From Chloroflexota bacterium (lineage in GTDB: Bacteria; Chloroflexota; Chloroflexia; Thermomicrobiales; UBA6265): a stretch of 64,000 nt of DNA. This document shows, piece by piece, positions 15,939-23,898 of this stretch. Location of the stretch: the NCBI GenBank assembly GCA_023423795.1, contig JAFAEX010000026.1, positions 1 through 64,000 of the forward strand, written 5' to 3'. A program made the position numbers and the translations under genes. The notes under the pieces were generated by a model. It did no database searches, had not been told where the DNA came from, and saw nothing but the letters and a program-made list of their open reading frames with translations. Position 1 is the stretch's first letter; every line of letters starts with the position of its first letter.

Positions 15939-16477
15939 GCAAGCCCGTCGCGATCCTCACCCCGCCGGTCGGCGAGCGCGACCACACCCTCGGGCGCGAG
16001 GACGCCCCGGTGACGCTGGTCGAATACGGCGACTACGAATGTCCCTTCTGCGGGCAGGCATACCCGGTCGTGAAGGAGGTCCTGCGCCGCTCCGGCGACA
16101 CGGTCCGGTTCGCGTTCCGCAACTTTCCGCTGACTCAGATCCACCCGCGGGCGGAGCGCGCGGCCGAAGCCGCCGAATCCGCCGGCGCGCAAGGCAAGTT
16201 CTGGGAGATGCACGACCGCATCTTTTCGGATCAGGAGCGGCTGGACCGGTCAGACCTCGTCGCCCACGCGCGCGAGATCGGGCTCGACATGCAGCGGTTC
16301 ACCCACGACCTCGACACCGGGGCATTCGCGGAACGGGTGCGCGAGGATTTCATGAGCGGCATCCGCAGCGGCGTCAACGGGACGCCGACGTTCTTCGTCA
16401 ACGGCGTCCGCCACGACGGCGCATTCGATGCCGAGGGGCTGTTGGCAGCGATCGAAGAGGCAACCCGCCGCTCCTGA
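15935..16477 (+). CDS. DsbA-family thioredoxin-fold oxidoreductase
   Basis: A 180-residue DsbA/FrnE-like protein. The redox motif CPFC is at residues 36-39 (EYGDYECPFCGQAYP), the inserted helical domain covers the middle (AAESAGAQGKFWEMHDRIF), and the cis-proline loop is NGTPTFFVNGVRHDG. No signal peptide is visible, so it should be cytoplasmic, unlike classical DsbA. Four-base overlap with the upstream peroxiredoxin gene suggests a functional pair in peroxide defence. Confidence 0.9.
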   Translation: MSKPVAILTPPVGERDHTLGREDAPVTLVEYGDYECPFCGQAYPVVKEVLRRSGDTVRFAFRNFPLTQIHPRAERAAEAAESAGAQGKFWEMHDRIFSDQERLDRSDLVAHAREIGLDMQRFTHDLDTGAFAERVREDFMSGIRSGVNGTPTFFVNGVRHDGAFDAEGLLAAIEEATRRS

Positions 16478-16508
16478 ACCGGGGCAGCCGGTTGCCATTC
16501 GGGGTGAC

Positions 16509-16530
16509 GACGCCCGGGGCCGCGGGCGTC
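16509..16530. terminator. Hairpin in convergent gap
   Basis: GACGCCCG (16509-16516) and CGGGCGTC (16523-16530) form an 8-bp perfect stem with a 6-base loop in the 57-base gap between two converging genes. The sequence that follows on the plus strand (GCTGCTATTTCCC) is only weakly T-rich. A bidirectional terminator is plausible. Confidence 0.4.
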
Positions 16531-16534
16531 GCTG

Positions 16535-17503
16535 CTATTTCCCACCAGAACCGGCGCGGGCGGTTTTCGGACGAAGGTACTGCCCGCGGGTGACGGGGTC
16601 GGTAACGGCCCGCGCCCAGCCGGCGAGCAGGTTCAGCGAGATCGCCGTCAGCAGGATGGCGACGCCGGGGAACGTCACCAGCCACCACGCGGTCGTGATG
16701 TACCCGCGTCCCTCGGCCAGCATCAAGCCCCACGACGATTGCGGCGGCTGGATGCCGAGCCCGAGGAAACTCAGCGACGCCTCGGTCAGGATCGTGGTGG
16801 CCACCTCCAGCGTGGCGAGGACGATCAGCGGCGACAGCAGGTTCGGCACGATGTGGCGGAAGATGATGCGCCGGTCGTCGCAGCCGAGCGAGCGGGCGGC
16901 CTCGACGTAGACGCTTTCCCGCTGCGAAAGCACGAAGCTGCGCGTAACTCGAGCGTAAACCATCCACCGGGTGACGGCGAGGACGAGGATCACTTTCCAA
17001 ACGCCGCCGCCCAGCGCGTAGAGGACCACGAGCGCCGTCAGCAGCGACGGAAACCCCATCTGGAGATCGACGAGGCGCATGATGATGTCGTCGATCCCGC
17101 CCCGGTAGTACCCGGCGATCAGCCCGAGCACGACGCCGAACGCGCCGGAGAGCAATACGCTGGCGAATCCGACGGCGAGCGAGATCCGCGCGCCGTAGAT
17201 GAGGCGGCTCAACTCGTCGCGGCCCAGCGGGTCGGTGCCGAGGACGTACGGGAACCCGCCGTCGGCGGCGGCCGTCATCGGCGGCTTGTTGCGCAGCATC
17301 AAGCCGCCGCGCTCGGGATCGTGGGGAGCCACCCACGGGGCGAACACCGCCGACAGCACGAGTACGGTCAGGAAGATGGCGGCGACGAAGGCCAGTTTGT
17401 CCTGGGTCAGGGCGCGAAGGTACGCGACCCAGCCGACGGTGCGCGGTCCCGCCAGCGCGGGCGCCTGCCTTACCCCCGCGGCGCTGTTGCCGGCGGCGCT
17501 CAC
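16535..17503 (-). CDS. Oligopeptide/dipeptide-type ABC permease C (DppC-like)
   Basis: A 322-residue permease of the DppC/OppC type. One helix near residue 38 (LAFVAAIFLTVLVLSAVFAPWVAPHDPE) is followed by a periplasmic stretch with GTDPLGRDELSRLIYGARISL, diagnostic for the C permease. The remaining helices and the cytoplasmic loop VEAARSLGCDDRRIIFRHIVP follow. It overlaps the preceding permease gene by four bases. Together with the upstream binding protein it forms an importer; the two DppD/F-type ATPases are absent from this locus. Confidence 0.92.
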   Translation of the reverse strand: MSAAGNSAAGVRQAPALAGPRTVGWVAYLRALTQDKLAFVAAIFLTVLVLSAVFAPWVAPHDPERGGLMLRNKPPMTAAADGGFPYVLGTDPLGRDELSRLIYGARISLAVGFASVLLSGAFGVVLGLIAGYYRGGIDDIIMRLVDLQMGFPSLLTALVVLYALGGGVWKVILVLAVTRWMVYARVTRSFVLSQRESVYVEAARSLGCDDRRIIFRHIVPNLLSPLIVLATLEVATTILTEASLSFLGLGIQPPQSSWGLMLAEGRGYITTAWWLVTFPGVAILLTAISLNLLAGWARAVTDPVTRGQYLRPKTARAGSGGK

Positions 17504-18405
17504 TGGTAGGTCACCCGCGCATCGATCCGCGCATAGATCAGGTCCACGACGAGATTGACCGTGACGATCATCACCGCGATCGTGATGACGGCGGCCTCGA
17601 TCAGCGGCAAGTCACGACGCTCGATGGCCTGGATGAGCAGGATGCCCACGCCCGGCCAGCCGAACAGCGTCTCGATGACGACCGCGCCGTTGAGCAGGGC
17701 GGCAGCCTCGTCGCCGGAGAGCGTGATGATCGGGATGGCGGCATTCTTGAGCGTGTGGAAGAAGACGACGATGCGCTCGTTGAGGCCCTTGGCGCGAGCC
17801 GTGGTCACGTACGGCTGGTTCATCTCGGCGAGCATCGAACTGCGTACGACCTGGCTCACGCGACCCATCGGCCGGAAGGCGAGCGCGAGCGCGGGCAGGA
17901 GCACGAACTGGAGCCCACCGTACCCGGAGGTCGGCAGCCAGCCGAGGCGAACGGCGAAGACCAGGATCAGCATCAGCCCCAGCCAGAAATCGGCCGTCGA
18001 GACGCCGGTCAGCGAAACCACGGTGACGACCCGGTCCGCCAGCGAACGGGGCCGGATCGCGGAGATGATGCCGAGCACGATGGCCAGCGGCAGCGCCAGC
18101 AGCAGCGTCACGCTGGCCAGGTAGAGCGTCGCCGGAATGCGGTCCAGCACGATCGGCAGCGCCGGCACCCGTTGCCAGATCGAATCGCCGAAGTCGCCGC
18201 GCGCGAGGTTGCCCATGTAGCGCGCGAACTGGACGAGGATCGGGTCGTTGAGACCGAGCGACGCGCGCAACGCCTGGACCTGCTCCTCGGTCGCCTCCGG
18301 GCGGAGCATCAGCCGGGCGGGATCGCCCAGCGAATGGGTGACGAAAAAGACGACGACCACCAGCCCCAGCAGGATGAAGACCGAATGGGCGAGGCGTCGC
18401 ACCAT
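17500..18405 (-). CDS. Oligopeptide/dipeptide-type ABC permease B (DppB-like)
   Basis: A 301-residue permease of the DppB/OppB type: it starts MVRRLAHSVFILLGLVVVVF, then LGDPARLMLRPEATEEQV. Family landmarks YVTTARAKGLNERIVVFFHTLKNA (cytoplasmic loop) and ETLFGWPGVGILLIQAI follow. The open frame extends to 18546, but the family begins at the ATG at 18405. A TTG eight codons upstream next to GGGAGGG cannot be excluded. Sits 153 bases downstream of the binding-protein gene. Confidence 0.92.
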   Translation of the reverse strand: MVRRLAHSVFILLGLVVVVFFVTHSLGDPARLMLRPEATEEQVQALRASLGLNDPILVQFARYMGNLARGDFGDSIWQRVPALPIVLDRIPATLYLASVTLLLALPLAIVLGIISAIRPRSLADRVVTVVSLTGVSTADFWLGLMLILVFAVRLGWLPTSGYGGLQFVLLPALALAFRPMGRVSQVVRSSMLAEMNQPYVTTARAKGLNERIVVFFHTLKNAAIPIITLSGDEAAALLNGAVVIETLFGWPGVGILLIQAIERRDLPLIEAAVITIAVMIVTVNLVVDLIYARIDARVTYQ

Positions 18406-18558
18406 GTAAGCGCCGATGGCTGACAACCCTCCCGCGGGCCGGGCGAGGCGACGGCGCCCCGCGGCGGCCTCCGCTGGCCGCGACCGGGTGGCTGGGACGT
18501 CGAAACCGCAGCCGGCATGGGGCGCGATCGGTGGACCGGGCCCCACGCCGGCGGTCGG

Positions 18559-20199
18559 CTACGCGTAGGACATCTCCTTGAGCAGCATGAAGCCGTCGAG
18601 GCGCGGGAGCCAATCGAGGTTTTCCGCGAGGCCGTAGTTGAGCGGCATGTGGAGGATCGGGATCGATCCGTAGTCCTCGTAGTACATGCGGGTGACGTCC
18701 GCGAGCGCGGCGGCGCGCTCCTCGCCGGTCAGTGGGATGGCGGCGTTCAGCGCCTCGTCGAGGTCCTCGTTGCAGTAGGTCGAGGAGCCGCCCTCGCAGC
18801 TGTAGTAGGCGCGGGCGGTGCTGCTGACGTCCATGATCTCGTTGCCGTGCGGGTTGGTGCCGATCCAGCCGCGGTCCGCCGGCACGTCGGCGTAGTTGAG
18901 GTCGTACTGCTCGTTGTACTGGGCGATCTCGATGACTTCGCTCGTCGCGTTGAGCCCAACGTCGTTCAACTGGCTGGCGACGTACTGGGCGAACTCGTCG
19001 TTGCGCAGGTAGATCCCCTGCCGGGTGACCACCCTGATTGGGGCATCGACCGCGATCCCGTCGGCGGCGGCTTCCTCGACCAGTTGGCGCGCAAGATCCA
19101 TGTCGTAGGCGTACGGCACGAGATCGGGGTTGTAGCCGGTGGCAGACGGGCCGACGAGCTGGGACGCCGCCTCCCCTCCCCCGAACATCGCATCGGCGAC
19201 GCCCTGCTTGTCGATCGCGTGGCCGATCGCCTGCCGGATGCGGAGATCCGACATCGCCGGGTGCATCGTGTCGAGCCGGAGGAAGATCGTCTCGACGCTG
19301 GAAGCCGTCTCGCACTTCGGCGTCGTCATGCAGTCTTCCGGCGAAAGGAAGCGCCCGAGTTGGGCCTCGCCGGTGGTGACCATCGCGGCCCGGACGGCGG
19401 ATTCGGGCCGAAAAACGAACTCCGCTTCCTTGATGGTGACGGCGCCGTAGGCATCGTCGCTGGTGTTTCCCCACCATTCCGGGAACGCTTCGAGGCGGAT
19501 GTACTGACCCCGGTTCCACTCGACGAAGCGGTACGGCCCCGTTCCGATGGGATTGTCGGGCAAGGTTTCGGGACGCTCCTGCACCTGGATCATGTTCGGG
19601 ATCGGCGAGAAGTACAGGCGCGACGGCAGGATCGGGTCGGGTGCTTCGGTGACGACCTCGACCACGTACTCCTCGACCGCGGTCGCGGTCATGTCCGGCC
19701 CGACGTACTGGTAGATCTGGAAATTGTTCTCCGGCGACCACGTGTAGTTGATGCCGAACGCCGCGACCTCGGCGTTGAACGGATCGCCGTTGTGGAACGT
19801 CACGCCTTCGCGCAGGGTGAACCGCCAGGTCGTCTCGTTGACCTGCTCCCACGCGGTCGCCAACTCCCCGACCAGTTCGTTGGTGACCGGGTCGCGGTTG
19901 AGCAGCGCCTCCTGCACGTTGCGCAGGACGGGATGGCCGTCGGTGCTGTACGCGCGCCAGTTTTCGAGCGTGTCCGGCTCGACCGTCATCGCAAGCACGA
20001 TCTTGCCGGTGGGTTCGGCGCCCGCCGCCGCCGGGGTTCCCTGCGCCGCCGCGTGCGGAGCGGCCCGCAACAGCAACGCCGTGGCCGGGGCCGAGAGTCC
20101 GAGCGCCCCGGCACGGCGGGCGAGTTCGCGCCGGGAAAGCCGTCCTTGCGCAGCGTCGTCGATCAACCGGTCGATGACTCCATCGTTCGACCGCACCAT
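18559..20199 (-). CDS. ABC transporter substrate-binding protein, family 5 (peptide/nickel/oligosaccharide type)
   Basis: A 546-residue exported binding protein of the DppA/OppA superfamily. The N-terminus has a helical extension, a twin-arginine motif at residues 23-24 (GRLSRRELARRAGALGL) and a hydrophobic core, predicting Tat export. The mature part shows LREGVTFHNGDPFNAEV, NPIGTGPYRFVEWNRGQYI and VRAAMVTTGEAQLGRF. Family 5 proteins bind peptides, oligosaccharides or metal chelates. GAGGAGG lies eight bases before ATG 20199, which is preferred over earlier in-frame starts. Neighbouring acid-sugar genes suggest the ligand may be a saccharide rather than a peptide. Confidence 0.92.
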   Translation of the reverse strand: MVRSNDGVIDRLIDDAAQGRLSRRELARRAGALGLSAPATALLLRAAPHAAAQGTPAAAGAEPTGKIVLAMTVEPDTLENWRAYSTDGHPVLRNVQEALLNRDPVTNELVGELATAWEQVNETTWRFTLREGVTFHNGDPFNAEVAAFGINYTWSPENNFQIYQYVGPDMTATAVEEYVVEVVTEAPDPILPSRLYFSPIPNMIQVQERPETLPDNPIGTGPYRFVEWNRGQYIRLEAFPEWWGNTSDDAYGAVTIKEAEFVFRPESAVRAAMVTTGEAQLGRFLSPEDCMTTPKCETASSVETIFLRLDTMHPAMSDLRIRQAIGHAIDKQGVADAMFGGGEAASQLVGPSATGYNPDLVPYAYDMDLARQLVEEAAADGIAVDAPIRVVTRQGIYLRNDEFAQYVASQLNDVGLNATSEVIEIAQYNEQYDLNYADVPADRGWIGTNPHGNEIMDVSSTARAYYSCEGGSSTYCNEDLDEALNAAIPLTGEERAAALADVTRMYYEDYGSIPILHMPLNYGLAENLDWLPRLDGFMLLKEMSYA

Positions 20200-20302
20200 C
20201 GATCGTGCCTCCTCGGCGCCGGCGTCATCGTCGAACGCTCGGGCCGACGTCTCCACCCGCGGGGCGAACGCGCGATCGCCCCGCCGGATGGACTCGTCCC
20301 GC

Positions 20303-20331
20303 ATCAAACCGAAGCCAATTCGTATTGTCAA
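20303..20331 (-). promoter_or_regulatory. Sigma-70 promoter candidate for the family 5 ABC operon
   Basis: On the minus strand, consensus TTGACA (complement 20326-20331), a 17-base spacer and TTTGAT (complement 20303-20308). Transcription would begin near 20296, leaving a leader of roughly 100 bases before the binding-protein ATG. One of the best -35 boxes in the window. Confidence 0.55.
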
Positions 20332-20354
20332 CCGCCTGCCGCTGCCTGCCGCCC

Positions 20355-21665
20355 TCACCAGCGCGGCACGGTGCGTCGCCAGGATGGATCGACGTGGGCA
20401 CGCATCTCGGCGGCGTCGTCGCGGCGACGGATGCCGCACCGTTCGTAGCGTTCGGCCCCGCGCGCCAGGGCATCGCGGTCGATCTCGGCGCCGAGCCCCG
20501 GAGAATCGGGCACGCGAACCGAACCACCGGTGAACGGCACGCGGCCTCCGACCAGGATTTCGTCTGCCGCCTGCTGCCACGGGTAATGGGTGTCGCCCGC
20601 ATAGGAAAGGTTCGGGATGGCGGCGGCGAGGTGGACCATCGCCAGCAGCGAAAGCCCGAGGTGGCTGTTGGAGTGCATGCCAAGGCCGATGCCGAAGGTC
20701 TGGCAGAGCCGGCCGAGATGGGTCACCTCGCGGAGGCCGCCCCAGTAGTGGTGGTCGGCGAGGATCACCTGCGCGGCGCCGTGCGCTAGCATCGGCGGCA
20801 CCTCGGCGAACGAAGTCACGGCGTTGTTGCTCGCCAGCGGCGTTCCGACGCCGGCCGCATCCAGACCTCGCCGAACTTCGGCCATGCCCCGCGTTCCCGG
20901 CGTCGGGTCTTCGAGGTACTCCAGCGCGTCGGCGAGTTCGACGCCGACGCGGATCGAGGTCGGGACGGTCCACGCGCAGTTGGGATCGATCCGCAGCGGC
21001 ACATCCTTTCCGAACGCCTCGCGAAGGGCACGGATCGCGGCGATCTCCTCGTCCGGCGGAAAGACGCCGCCCTTGAGTTTGATGCTCCGGAAACCGTAGA
21101 GATCGACCATCCGCCGTGCCTGACGAACGATTCCCTCCGGCGTCAGGGCGGCACCCCACTCGTCGGCGCGGGTGTCGTCGCCGGAGCCGCCGCCACCCGC
21201 CCGCTTGTAGAACAGGTACGCGCCAAACGGCACCTCGTCGCGAACCCGGCCGCCGAGCAGGTCGCAGACCGGCCGCCCGATCACCTTGCCCACGAGGTCC
21301 AGCGCGGCGACCTCGATCGCCGAAAAGAGCCGCAGCGCCGCGTCGGACCGGCCCTCGCCGGGGAGGACGTGCACCTGCTGGGGAAATCCGTTCGATTCCG
21401 TCGGTTCCGCGGCGAAGGCCGCATCGATGTCAGCCCGTATCCGGGCAAGGTCGAACGCATCGCGGCCGACGACGGCCTCGCGGATCGCCGCGACGTGATC
21501 CAGCACGGCGGCGCCTCCGGGCGTTTCGGCGGCGCCGCTGATGCCGTCCTCGCTCGTCAGCTCGATCACGGTCCGAAGGGCGTACGGAGCGTGCAGCCCG
21601 TAGGAGCTGAACAGGGGTGGATCGGCCATCGCGACCGGCGTCGCGGTCAACTCGACGATCTTCAT
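20355..21665 (-). CDS. Glucarate dehydratase-like enolase-superfamily enzyme
   Basis: A 436-residue mandelate racemase/muconate lactonizing-type enzyme, closest in layout to D-glucarate dehydratase. The lid domain includes FSSYGLHAPYALRTVIELT. The barrel has IKLKGGVF (K-x-K base on strand 2), RIDPNCAW (metal-binding Asp), LADHHYWGG and GMHSNSHLGLSLLAMV, whose His pairs with the KxK lysine as general acid/base. The expected reaction is Mg-dependent dehydration of an aldarate to a keto-deoxy-aldarate. AAGGAGGAG precedes ATG 21665. It lies just upstream of the ABC importer on the same strand, suggesting the importer supplies its substrate. Confidence 0.87.
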   Translation of the reverse strand: MKIVELTATPVAMADPPLFSSYGLHAPYALRTVIELTSEDGISGAAETPGGAAVLDHVAAIREAVVGRDAFDLARIRADIDAAFAAEPTESNGFPQQVHVLPGEGRSDAALRLFSAIEVAALDLVGKVIGRPVCDLLGGRVRDEVPFGAYLFYKRAGGGGSGDDTRADEWGAALTPEGIVRQARRMVDLYGFRSIKLKGGVFPPDEEIAAIRALREAFGKDVPLRIDPNCAWTVPTSIRVGVELADALEYLEDPTPGTRGMAEVRRGLDAAGVGTPLASNNAVTSFAEVPPMLAHGAAQVILADHHYWGGLREVTHLGRLCQTFGIGLGMHSNSHLGLSLLAMVHLAAAIPNLSYAGDTHYPWQQAADEILVGGRVPFTGGSVRVPDSPGLGAEIDRDALARGAERYERCGIRRRDDAAEMRAHVDPSWRRTVPRW

Positions 21666-21910
21666 CGGGATCGCTCCTCCTTGCCCGCGCCCGTCCGGGA
21701 GAGCGCCCGGCGTGGACGATGCGCCCGCCGGCTGGCCATGCCTTTCCACGAACGAACGAGCCAGTCTTCGACAGATGCGACGACTGTTCGGTCGGGCCAG
21801 CAAGCGCCGGTGACACCATTCTCCATGGTGCAGTCGTGCACCCGTTGGACACGACGCGCGGTCCCGTGAGCCGATGAGAGTCCGTTTCAGCATCCCGGCG
21901 GCGTCTCCCC

Positions 21911-21998
21911 ACCCGTCATCCCGAGCCCGTCGTGGGATCTCGTTTCTCCTGGTTTCGGGCGGACGACGAGATCCCTCAACAGGTTCGGGATGACGGGT
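21911..21998. repeat. Dispersed inverted repeat, copy 1
   Basis: The outer 14 bases are perfectly inverted (ACCCGTCATCCCGA and TCGGGATGACGGGT), followed inward by GGGATCTCG and CGAGATCCC around an unpaired centre. Same family as copies at 41542, 51242, 56183 and 61005. It occupies the middle of a 474-base gap between the dehydratase gene and the RraA-like gene; the rest of the gap shows nothing recognisable except an extended -10 (TGGTATGCT) at 22081-22089. Confidence 0.85.
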
Positions 21999-22139
21999 GA
22001 GGCGGTCGTGAAACGCGCGGCGGGCACGCCATTCAACGTCGTGCCCCGCGTACCCGCCCTATCACGCGGCCGACGGTGGTTGGTATGCTGCCGGTCTTGC
22101 TCGCGCGGTGGGTCAGCCCACGCAACTGGAGGGACGCTC

Positions 22140-22862
22140 GTGGCGGATCGTGTGGCGATCGAACCGGAGGTCCTCGCGTGGCTATCGAAGGCCAGCACGG
22201 CCACCATCACCACGCAACTGTTCCAGCGCGGCTTCCGCAACCTGTTCCTGAACGGGGTGCTGCCGCTGAATCCCGACTACTGCCGCTTCGTCGGCGAAGC
22301 GGTGACGCTGCGCAGCATCCCGATGCGGGAGGATCTCGACCGGCTGGAGGCGTTCCGCGACCCCGGCCACCCGCAGCGCAAGGCGATCGAGATGGTCGGT
22401 CCGGGACAGGTGCTGGTGATGGACTGCCGGGGCGATCTGCGCGGAGCGTCCGGCGGCAACATCCTCATCACCCGGCTCCGGGTTCGCGGGGCGGCGGCGC
22501 TGGTGAGCGACGGCGCGGTGCGCGATTCGCCTGAGGTCGCGCGCAATCGGTTCCCGGTGTTCGCCGCGGGGAGGTCGGCCAACCTCAACTTGGTGGTCCA
22601 CCACGCGGTGGACATCGACGTGCCGATCGCCTGCGCCGGCGTCCCGGTGTTTCCCGGGGATATCCTCGTGGGCGACGAGGAAGGGGTCGTGGTCGTGCCG
22701 CGCCACCTGGCCGCGGAGATCGCGCGGCCGGCGGCGGACCAGGAGGAACTCGAGCGGTTCGTCCTCGAAAGGATCGAAGGCGGCGCTCCCCTTCGCGGGA
22801 CCTACCCGCCGAACGAGCAAACACTCGGCGAGTTCGAGCACTGGAAGGAGCGCCAGGGCTAA
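22140..22862 (+). CDS. RraA-family protein (4-hydroxy-2-oxoacid aldolase-like)
   Basis: A 240-residue RraA-like protein. The active-site stretch VLVMDCRGDLRGASGGNILITR, VSDGAVRDSPEVARNRFPVF (the conserved Arg-Asp pair) and PGDILVGDEEGVVVVPRHLA are the family signature. Enzymatic members are metal-dependent 4-hydroxy-4-methyl-2-oxoglutarate or oxaloacetate aldolases/decarboxylases; E. coli RraA itself lacks activity and inhibits RNase E. The presence of the Arg/Asp pair and a dehydratase/carboligase neighbourhood favour an aldolase that releases pyruvate. GTG at 22140 with GGAGGG nine bases upstream is preferred over the longer frame. Confidence 0.82.
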   Translation: MADRVAIEPEVLAWLSKASTATITTQLFQRGFRNLFLNGVLPLNPDYCRFVGEAVTLRSIPMREDLDRLEAFRDPGHPQRKAIEMVGPGQVLVMDCRGDLRGASGGNILITRLRVRGAAALVSDGAVRDSPEVARNRFPVFAAGRSANLNLVVHHAVDIDVPIACAGVPVFPGDILVGDEEGVVVVPRHLAAEIARPAADQEELERFVLERIEGGAPLRGTYPPNEQTLGEFEHWKERQG

Positions 22863-22922
22863 GGGGATCGAGGGCGGCGCCGGCCATCCGGCGATCCTGT
22901 TCGCCCAACGCAAAGGGAGACC

Positions 22923-23858
22923 ATGAGCCAGCATCGACCGTTCCGATTCGGCATCCAGGGGCGAACGACAGGCCCGCGCGACGAGTGGCTGGAGATGGTC
23001 CGCCGCGTCGAGGCGCTGGGTTATTCCAGTTTCCTCGCGCTGGACCATTTCGTCCGTGGGCTTGATCCCGTGGCCTCCCTGATGGCCGCGGCCATGGCGA
23101 CCACGACGCTGCGGGTGGGCGGCTTCGTTTTCGACAACGACTTCCGCCATCCCGCCGTGCTGGCGAAGTCGGCGGCGACGATCGACGTGCTCTCGGGTGG
23201 CCGTTTCGAACTCGGAATCGGCGCGGGCTGGCTCAAGGAGGAGTACGACCAGACGGGCATCCCGTTCGATAGCGCGCCGGTGCGCATCGACCGGATGGTG
23301 GAGGCGGTCCACCTGATCAAGAAAATCTTCGGCGAGGAGCCGCCCGTCTCGTTCGCCGGCGAGCACTACACCGTTACGGACCTCGTTTGCCCGCCCCGGC
23401 CGGTGCAGCAGCCGCACCCGCCCATCATGATCGGCGGCGGCGGGAAGCGGCTGTTGACGGTGGCCGCGCGGGAAGCCGACATCGTCGGCATAACTACGCG
23501 GGCGCGGCCGGACGGCTCCAAGGACACGACCGACCTGACCGCGGCAGCCACCGACCGCAAGATCGCGTGGGTGAAGGAAGCGGCGGGAACGCGGTTCCCG
23601 GACATCGAGTTGAACGCCGTAATCGGCGACGTCGTGCCGACCGACGACGGCGCGGGCGAGGCGGCACGGCTGGCGGATCGGTACGGTGTTTCCAGCGACG
23701 AGGCCCGCGATTCGCCGTTGATCCTGATCGGATCGGTGGACGAAATGGTCGAGCGGTTGCAGGAACGCCGGGAGCGGTTCGGCATCTCCTACGTCGTGGT
23801 CACCGAACCGAACATGGACGCGCTGGCCCCGGTGGTGGCGAGGCTCGCCGGTCGCTAG
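22923..23858 (+). CDS. LLM-class flavin-dependent oxidoreductase (probably F420-linked)
   Basis: A 311-residue luciferase-like monooxygenase/F420 oxidoreductase barrel. It begins FRFGIQGRTTGPRDEWLEMVRRVEALGYSSF and contains ALDHF, ATTTLRVGGFVFDNDFRHPAVLAKSAATID and FELGIGAGWLKEEYDQTGI, followed by the IMIGGGGKRLLTVAAREADIVGI segment. This resembles the F420-dependent subfamily found in actinobacteria and Chloroflexota. The substrate is unknown. The gene sits 60 bases after the RraA-like gene and 40 before the carboligase, so it is probably in one transcript. Confidence 0.85.
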   Translation: MSQHRPFRFGIQGRTTGPRDEWLEMVRRVEALGYSSFLALDHFVRGLDPVASLMAAAMATTTLRVGGFVFDNDFRHPAVLAKSAATIDVLSGGRFELGIGAGWLKEEYDQTGIPFDSAPVRIDRMVEAVHLIKKIFGEEPPVSFAGEHYTVTDLVCPPRPVQQPHPPIMIGGGGKRLLTVAAREADIVGITTRARPDGSKDTTDLTAAATDRKIAWVKEAAGTRFPDIELNAVIGDVVPTDDGAGEAARLADRYGVSSDEARDSPLILIGSVDEMVERLQERRERFGISYVVVTEPNMDALAPVVARLAGR

Positions 23859-23898
23859 CGACGTCGAACGCCGGCAGCGCGGCGCGGAGGTGGGATCG

